NCBI GenBank assembly: GCA_031256695.1
Contig: JAIRQB010000108.1
Coordinates: 1 to 6,498, forward strand
Direction: 5' to 3'
Length of the DNA stretch: 6,498 nucleotides
Origin: Elusimicrobiota bacterium
Lineage (GTDB): Bacteria; Elusimicrobiota; Endomicrobiia; Endomicrobiales; Endomicrobiaceae
Within the stretch, counting starts at the first letter, position 1. Each line of letters begins with the position of its first letter. This document shows, in pieces, positions 4,264-6,498 of this stretch. Below the pieces are notes generated by a model, which saw only the letters and a list, made by a program, of their open reading frames with translations, ran no database searches and was not told where the DNA came from. The translations under genes and the position numbers were made by a program.

Positions 4264-6498
4264 TTATCGGCTTAATCTCAAAGCATTTGCCAAAATAAAA
4301 TATCTGATTAGAAAGGCAAAACAGGCGGCAAAGACAGGCGCTAAAAACGGAATGATAGACAACAATAAACATACTAATGCTATTGATATAAAAGTATAGA
4401 TGAAAGCGGCAGTTATTCCGAATTTGATATTGCTTATAGTTTTTTTGCATAGATTTATAGAACGGACTATATCCATTGTATTTGAACGCATAATTATAAT
4501 ATCGGCGCAATCTATGGCTGTATTTGAGCCTGCATTAAAGGCTATTGCCGCATCGGATTGCCTCAACAGATGGGCATCTTCTGCGCCTATTCCTACCATA
4601 ATGACATTTTTCCCCTCGTTTTGAAGCCTTTTGACGACGGCAATCCTGTCTTTAAGAGAAGATTGAGAATTTATCCTTTTTATATGAAGCCTTTTGCCAA
4701 GCGCTATAGCGGTTCTTTTAGAATCTCCCGTAACCATTGCAGTTTCAATCCCCGCTTTGTTTAGCGCGTCAATAGCCTCAATATCTTCTTGCTCTATCGG
4801 ATTTGATATTGCAATTATGCCCGCTATTTTTCCGTTGAAAGCGGCATAGACTGTTGTCTTTCCCTCAGACTGCATTTTGGCGACAATATCATCATATTCT
4901 TCTATTTGAATTTTGCGCTCATTCATCAATTTTTCATTGCCTGCTGTAACTTCTATGTCAGATACAGAAACTTCAATGCCGAGGCTTTCAATCTCTTTGA
5001 AAGGGGTTAAAGAAGGAATCATTTTGAGATTTAAATCCGCCGCTTTCTTTTTGATAATTTCAGCAATATCTGAATTGGAAAGATTTTCGGCTGAGGCTAA
5101 AATCTGCAGAAATCTATTCTGCGGCATTTTTTCTATGACTACAATGTCTGAAATTTCTCTGTTTCCTTTGACGAGGACGCCGCTTTTTTCAAAGACTGCG
5201 GCATTAGCCGAAGTCAGCATTTTAAACGCCGAAGGATTTTTAATCAGAATATTGTTTTGGGCGCTTTTGCCCGCAGCCGACAGCAAAGCGGCGGGCGAGC
5301 CGTATACAAAGATTGAAGAAGACAAGGTAAGCAAAATAGATGCAAAAGCGAGCAGAGCAGTTTCAAAACTTCCAATGTGAAAATACCAAAAAGCGCCCGC
5401 TATGCAGGCTGCAGAAAGCCCAGCCGGGACGGCAAAACGGGCGGCAAAGTCTGATATTTTAAACATCAAAGAAGACGGTTCTTGAAAATCTTCAAGCGTT
5501 TTAACTATATGAAAAACAGATGCATCATTTCCGACGCGTTTTGCGCAAAGATGGATAGGCTCTGATATATTTAGCGACCCGCCGAACACTTCATCTCCCG
5601 CTTGTTTTAACACTTCTTTTTTATCGCCTGTCAAAGCGGATTCATCAACAGCAGAAGTTCCTTCTACCACAACGCCGTCTACAGGCACAATCTCGCCGTC
5701 TTTTACCATTATAATATCGCCTATTTCCGTTTCGTCTAAAATAATCTCGTCTTCAACGCTGTTTTCTATGATTACCGCTTTTTTAGGGATAATGGATACA
5801 AATTTTTCTATAGCGCCCAAAATTTTCTCTTTAATTTCAGACTCGCAATACTTTGCAAAAATCAGCGCCGAGGTTATAATCCCCAAAGAAGCAAAATGCA
5901 AAGACTCCGTATATGACGGATATCCTGATACCGCCATTGCAGCATTGTATAGACTGTATGCCGCAAGGGAACAGACTGACAGAACAGACAGCGACTCGCC
6001 GTCAAGACAGCCGTTTTTTACAGATAAGAAAAACCGCGAAAAAATCAAATGCCCCGCTGAAATTACGCCTACGGCTAAAACTGTTTGAAAAGCGGCGAGC
6101 CTAACGGGAAAATAGGCGGGAGAAAACATATCTGAAAGCGGAAACTCTATATGCCTAAAAAAAGAAATTATTGAAATATACAATAGCGGAATGGAAATCG
6201 CCGCCGCTATGAAAAAATCTCTTAAAAAAGACTTGCCACAATGCTGCCGCAGCATATTCCTTGTATATAAAAAATCATTTCTGAAAATATCGGATACTTT
6301 ATAATCGGCTTTAATAATTCTTTCTTTTATCGCTGATATATGGATTTTTTTATGGTCATATTTTATTACCGCTTTGCCCAAGTCAAAATCAATGGAAACT
6401 TTTTCAACTCCCTCCATTCTTTTTATCATCTTTTCCAATCCCTGCATAGCGGAAAAAGAGGCAATCCCTTCTATTGCAATTGCGGCTTCGCCTTTTTG
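4264..6498 (-). CDS. P1B-type heavy-metal ATPase-like pseudoenzyme (start beyond the window)
   Basis: The frame is open to the right edge; the 17 codons before Met 6447 still match an HMA domain, so the true start lies outside. Numbering from Met 6447: HMA domain to about 50; TM1-4 near 77-97, 113-138, 151-172 and 183-200; A domain about 205-320; TM5-6 near 334-357 and 362-385; P and N domains about 400-665; TM7-8 near 675-720. The fold is clearly copper-ATPase-like (GEIVPVDGVVVEG, VDESALTGD, MVTGDSKRTA, ANALRL end). However, the working residues are replaced: HMA CxxC is S-F-S-A, TM6 CPC is SSS (376-378), DKTGT is EKSGV with E420 for the phosphorylated Asp, TGE is TGD (273-275), GDGxND is GIGAED (619-624), SEHP is SNSD (457-460), and TM7 YN is YT. 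Family knowledge says such a protein should neither bind metal by the usual route nor be phosphorylated. No stop or frameshift interrupts at least 744 codons. It is either a retained non-catalytic paralogue or a recent pseudogene. It precedes copZ. Confidence 0.9.
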   Translation of the reverse strand, partial: QKGEAAIAIEGIASFSAMQGLEKMIKRMEGVEKVSIDFDLGKAVIKYDHKKIHISAIKERIIKADYKVSDIFRNDFLYTRNMLRQHCGKSFLRDFFIAAAISIPLLYISIISFFRHIEFPLSDMFSPAYFPVRLAAFQTVLAVGVISAGHLIFSRFFLSVKNGCLDGESLSVLSVCSLAAYSLYNAAMAVSGYPSYTESLHFASLGIITSALIFAKYCESEIKEKILGAIEKFVSIIPKKAVIIENSVEDEIILDETEIGDIIMVKDGEIVPVDGVVVEGTSAVDESALTGDKKEVLKQAGDEVFGGSLNISEPIHLCAKRVGNDASVFHIVKTLEDFQEPSSLMFKISDFAARFAVPAGLSAACIAGAFWYFHIGSFETALLAFASILLTLSSSIFVYGSPAALLSAAGKSAQNNILIKNPSAFKMLTSANAAVFEKSGVLVKGNREISDIVVIEKMPQNRFLQILASAENLSNSDIAEIIKKKAADLNLKMIPSLTPFKEIESLGIEVSVSDIEVTAGNEKLMNERKIQIEEYDDIVAKMQSEGKTTVYAAFNGKIAGIIAISNPIEQEDIEAIDALNKAGIETAMVTGDSKRTAIALGKRLHIKRINSQSSLKDRIAVVKRLQNEGKNVIMVGIGAEDAHLLRQSDAAIAFNAGSNTAIDCADIIIMRSNTMDIVRSINLCKKTISNIKFGITAAFIYTFISIALVCLLLSIIPFLAPVFAACFAFLIRYFILANALRLSR

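Noticed and set aside
4220..4510. Minus-strand 96-codon frame over the C-terminal end of the ATPase-like gene
   Set aside because: It lies wholly within the ATPase-like gene in another frame, except for its tail, and has no family resemblance.
4913..5380. Plus-strand 155-codon frame opposite the ATPase-like gene
   Set aside because: It is antisense to a strongly supported membrane ATPase frame and has no domain of its own.
6479..6486. ATTGCGGC match to the mini-repeat end
   Set aside because: It encodes part of the HMA domain and has no partner inverted copy nearby; probably chance.
4264..6498. Sequencing or assembly error as the reason for the altered ATPase motifs
   Set aside because: The changes are several independent codon substitutions spread over the gene, with no frameshift; errors would more likely break the frame.

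Overview
The window comes from an AT-rich bacterial genome (roughly 35-40 % GC by eye) that uses ATG starts and Shine-Dalgarno sites. It holds four protein genes in two convergent pairs. I cannot assign the species. The mix of genes and base composition would fit a low-GC bacterium such as an Elusimicrobiota/Endomicrobia-like lineage, but this is a guess and nothing here is taxonomically decisive.

Layout: positions 1-498 contain no convincing gene. They hold a GC-rich 36-nt mini-repeat, a possible promoter, a strong bidirectional hairpin terminator (193-242) and a tandem 18-bp repeat array (364-417) inside an 8-bp inverted repeat. On the plus strand follow homoserine dehydrogenase (499-1785; aspartate-family amino acid synthesis) and, 57 nt later, a five-helix membrane sulfatase-fold protein of the LTA synthase / phosphoglycerol transferase family (1843-3849). 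A strong symmetrical terminator (3848-3889) ends this pair and can also serve the opposing transcript. On the minus strand, read from the right edge, is a P1B-type (copper/heavy-metal) ATPase-like protein (6498-4264, start outside the window), then a 69-residue CopZ-like metallochaperone (4167-3958).

The main discovery is the ATPase-like gene. It keeps the full P1B architecture (HMA domain, eight membrane segments, A domain, P/N domains) in an uninterrupted frame of at least 744 codons. Yet almost every residue needed for metal binding and phosphoryl transfer is replaced: HMA CxxC becomes S-F-S-A, TM6 CPC becomes SSS, DKTGT becomes EKSGV, TGE becomes TGD, GDGxND becomes GIGAED, and SEHP becomes SNSD. 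The adjacent small HMA protein keeps an intact GMSCLHC site. This looks like a P-type ATPase pseudoenzyme (or a pseudogene too young to have broken), paired with a metal-binding-competent chaperone. A possible role is as a regulatory or scaffold partner of a canonical transporter encoded elsewhere.

A second pattern is that each intergenic gap carries a short GC-rich palindromic sequence with related ends (ATTGC.../...GCAAT, often GCCGCAAT). This suggests a dispersed intergenic mini-repeat family.
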